Shown here piece by piece: positions 63,654-64,000 of a stretch of 64,000 nucleotides of DNA. This stretch comes from CAVQRC01 sp963715045 (lineage in GTDB: Bacteria > Planctomycetota > Planctomycetia > Pirellulales > Lacipirellulaceae): positions 124,001 to 188,000 of the forward strand of contig CAVQRC010000017.1 of assembly GCA_963715045.1 (NCBI GenBank), in the 5' to 3' direction. The position numbers were made by a program, and so were the translations under genes. How positions within the stretch are numbered: position 1 is the stretch's first letter; every line of letters starts with the position of its first letter. Below the pieces are notes generated by a model that had not been told where the DNA came from, did no database searches, and was given only the letters and a program-made list of their open reading frames with translations.

Positions 63654-63729
63654 GCCTCCAGCCTCCAGCCTCCAGCCTCCAGCCTCCAGCCTGCATCCTC
63701 CAGCCTCCAGCCTCCAGCCTCCAGCCCTC
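63654..63729. repeat. CTCCAGC tandem repeat before a DUF1559 start codon
   Basis: Ten copies of CTCCAGC (one CTGCATC variant) end 4 nt before the ATG at 63734. Same unit as 15153-15222 before the DeoR gene. Confidence 0.88.
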
Positions 63730-63733
63730 CCTC

Positions 63734-64000
63734 ATGTCTGCTTGTCGTCCTCACCGTCTGAGAACTCGCGGCGTACTTCGGCCCCCGGCGTTTACGCTCG
63801 TAGAGTTGCTCGTCGTGATCGCGATCATCGGCGTGCTGATCGCGCTGTTGCTCCCGGCCGTGCAATCGGCCCGCGAGTCGGCGCGGCTCACCCAGTGCAA
63901 GAGCCGCGTTCGGCAGCTTGCGCTCGCGATGCACAACTACGAAGAGAGCTTCGACACGTTGCCGGCCGGATGTATCACGACGAACAACCTGTCGTGGAAC
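63734..64000 (+). CDS. DUF1559 prepilin-like protein, 5' part
   Basis: Partial gene running off the right edge. MSACRPHRLRTRGVLR precedes the pilin-like helix PAFTLVELLVVIAIIGVLIA and the family segment ARLTQCKSRVRQLALAMHNY. The ATG at 63734 directly follows the CTCCAGC array. Divergent from the DUF1559 gene at 63451, with 282 nt between them. Confidence 0.85.
   Translation, partial: MSACRPHRLRTRGVLRPPAFTLVELLVVIAIIGVLIALLLPAVQSARESARLTQCKSRVRQLALAMHNYEESFDTLPAGCITTNNLSWN

Overview
The window (about 62% G+C by eye) looks like a planctomycete chromosome, probably of the Pirellulales type. Supporting signs are three DUF1559 'prepilin-like' proteins (25.0, 63.4 and 63.7 kb), an ECF sigma factor / Ser-Thr kinase / LEPR-type surface protein cassette, a planctomycete-verrucomicrobial (PVM) type bacterial microcompartment locus, a PEP-CTERM-like animal heme peroxidase and a large MoxR-Bat cluster. 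No rRNA, tRNA, CRISPR array or complete insertion sequence was recognised.

Layout. 0.1-14.98 kb is mostly housekeeping: an SbcD-like metallophosphoesterase, a UvrD/Rep helicase, an anchored helical-repeat protein, an RluD-type pseudouridine synthase, a secreted heme peroxidase, a GT2-TPR protein, an Asp-rich small protein, IleRS and PurN. 15.1-24.3 kb is a PVM microcompartment locus: DeoR regulator, PduL, two BMC-H, acetate kinase, BMC-P, CoA-acylating aldehyde dehydrogenase, BMC-P, an RpiB-like protein with a putative encapsulation peptide, BMC-P, class II aldolase and a lactate/malate dehydrogenase. Together they would split a deoxysugar phosphate, sequester the lactaldehyde and turn it into acyl-CoA, acyl-phosphate and acid with ATP gain. 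24.4-26.9 kb holds a lipoprotein, a DUF1559 protein and PPK2. 26.9-36.3 kb is a minus-strand MoxR-DUF58-BatA-BatB/C-BatD-TPR/SH3 cluster.

36.6-50.8 kb is an accessory stress-type island: a broken rhomboid-like gene, a DUF2254/DUF3141 chimera, a YflT-like protein, a BON protein, a TPR lipoprotein, an NtrC-family regulator with its hybrid histidine kinase, CsrA, an APC permease and a CBS-linked site-2 protease. Five sigma-54 type (-24/-12) sites lie 58-79 nt before start codons in this island, next to the sigma-54 activator. This is the strongest candidate for an undescribed regulatory system in the window. 50.8-53.1 kb carries a sialidase remnant, an NTase/HD protein and a cupin. 53.6-58.1 kb is the sigma/kinase/surface cassette, 58.2-60.3 kb is a tandem triplet of AIM24-family genes, and 60.3-64 kb holds an isochorismatase-ThuA protein, a lipoprotein and two DUF1559 genes.

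Two general cautions. Many genes between 43.9 and 62 kb are broken by single-base frameshifts while the domain continues in another frame, which suggests base-level sequence errors as much as real gene decay. Intergenic regions also carry several families of 7-10 bp G/C-rich tandem repeats, often right next to start codons.
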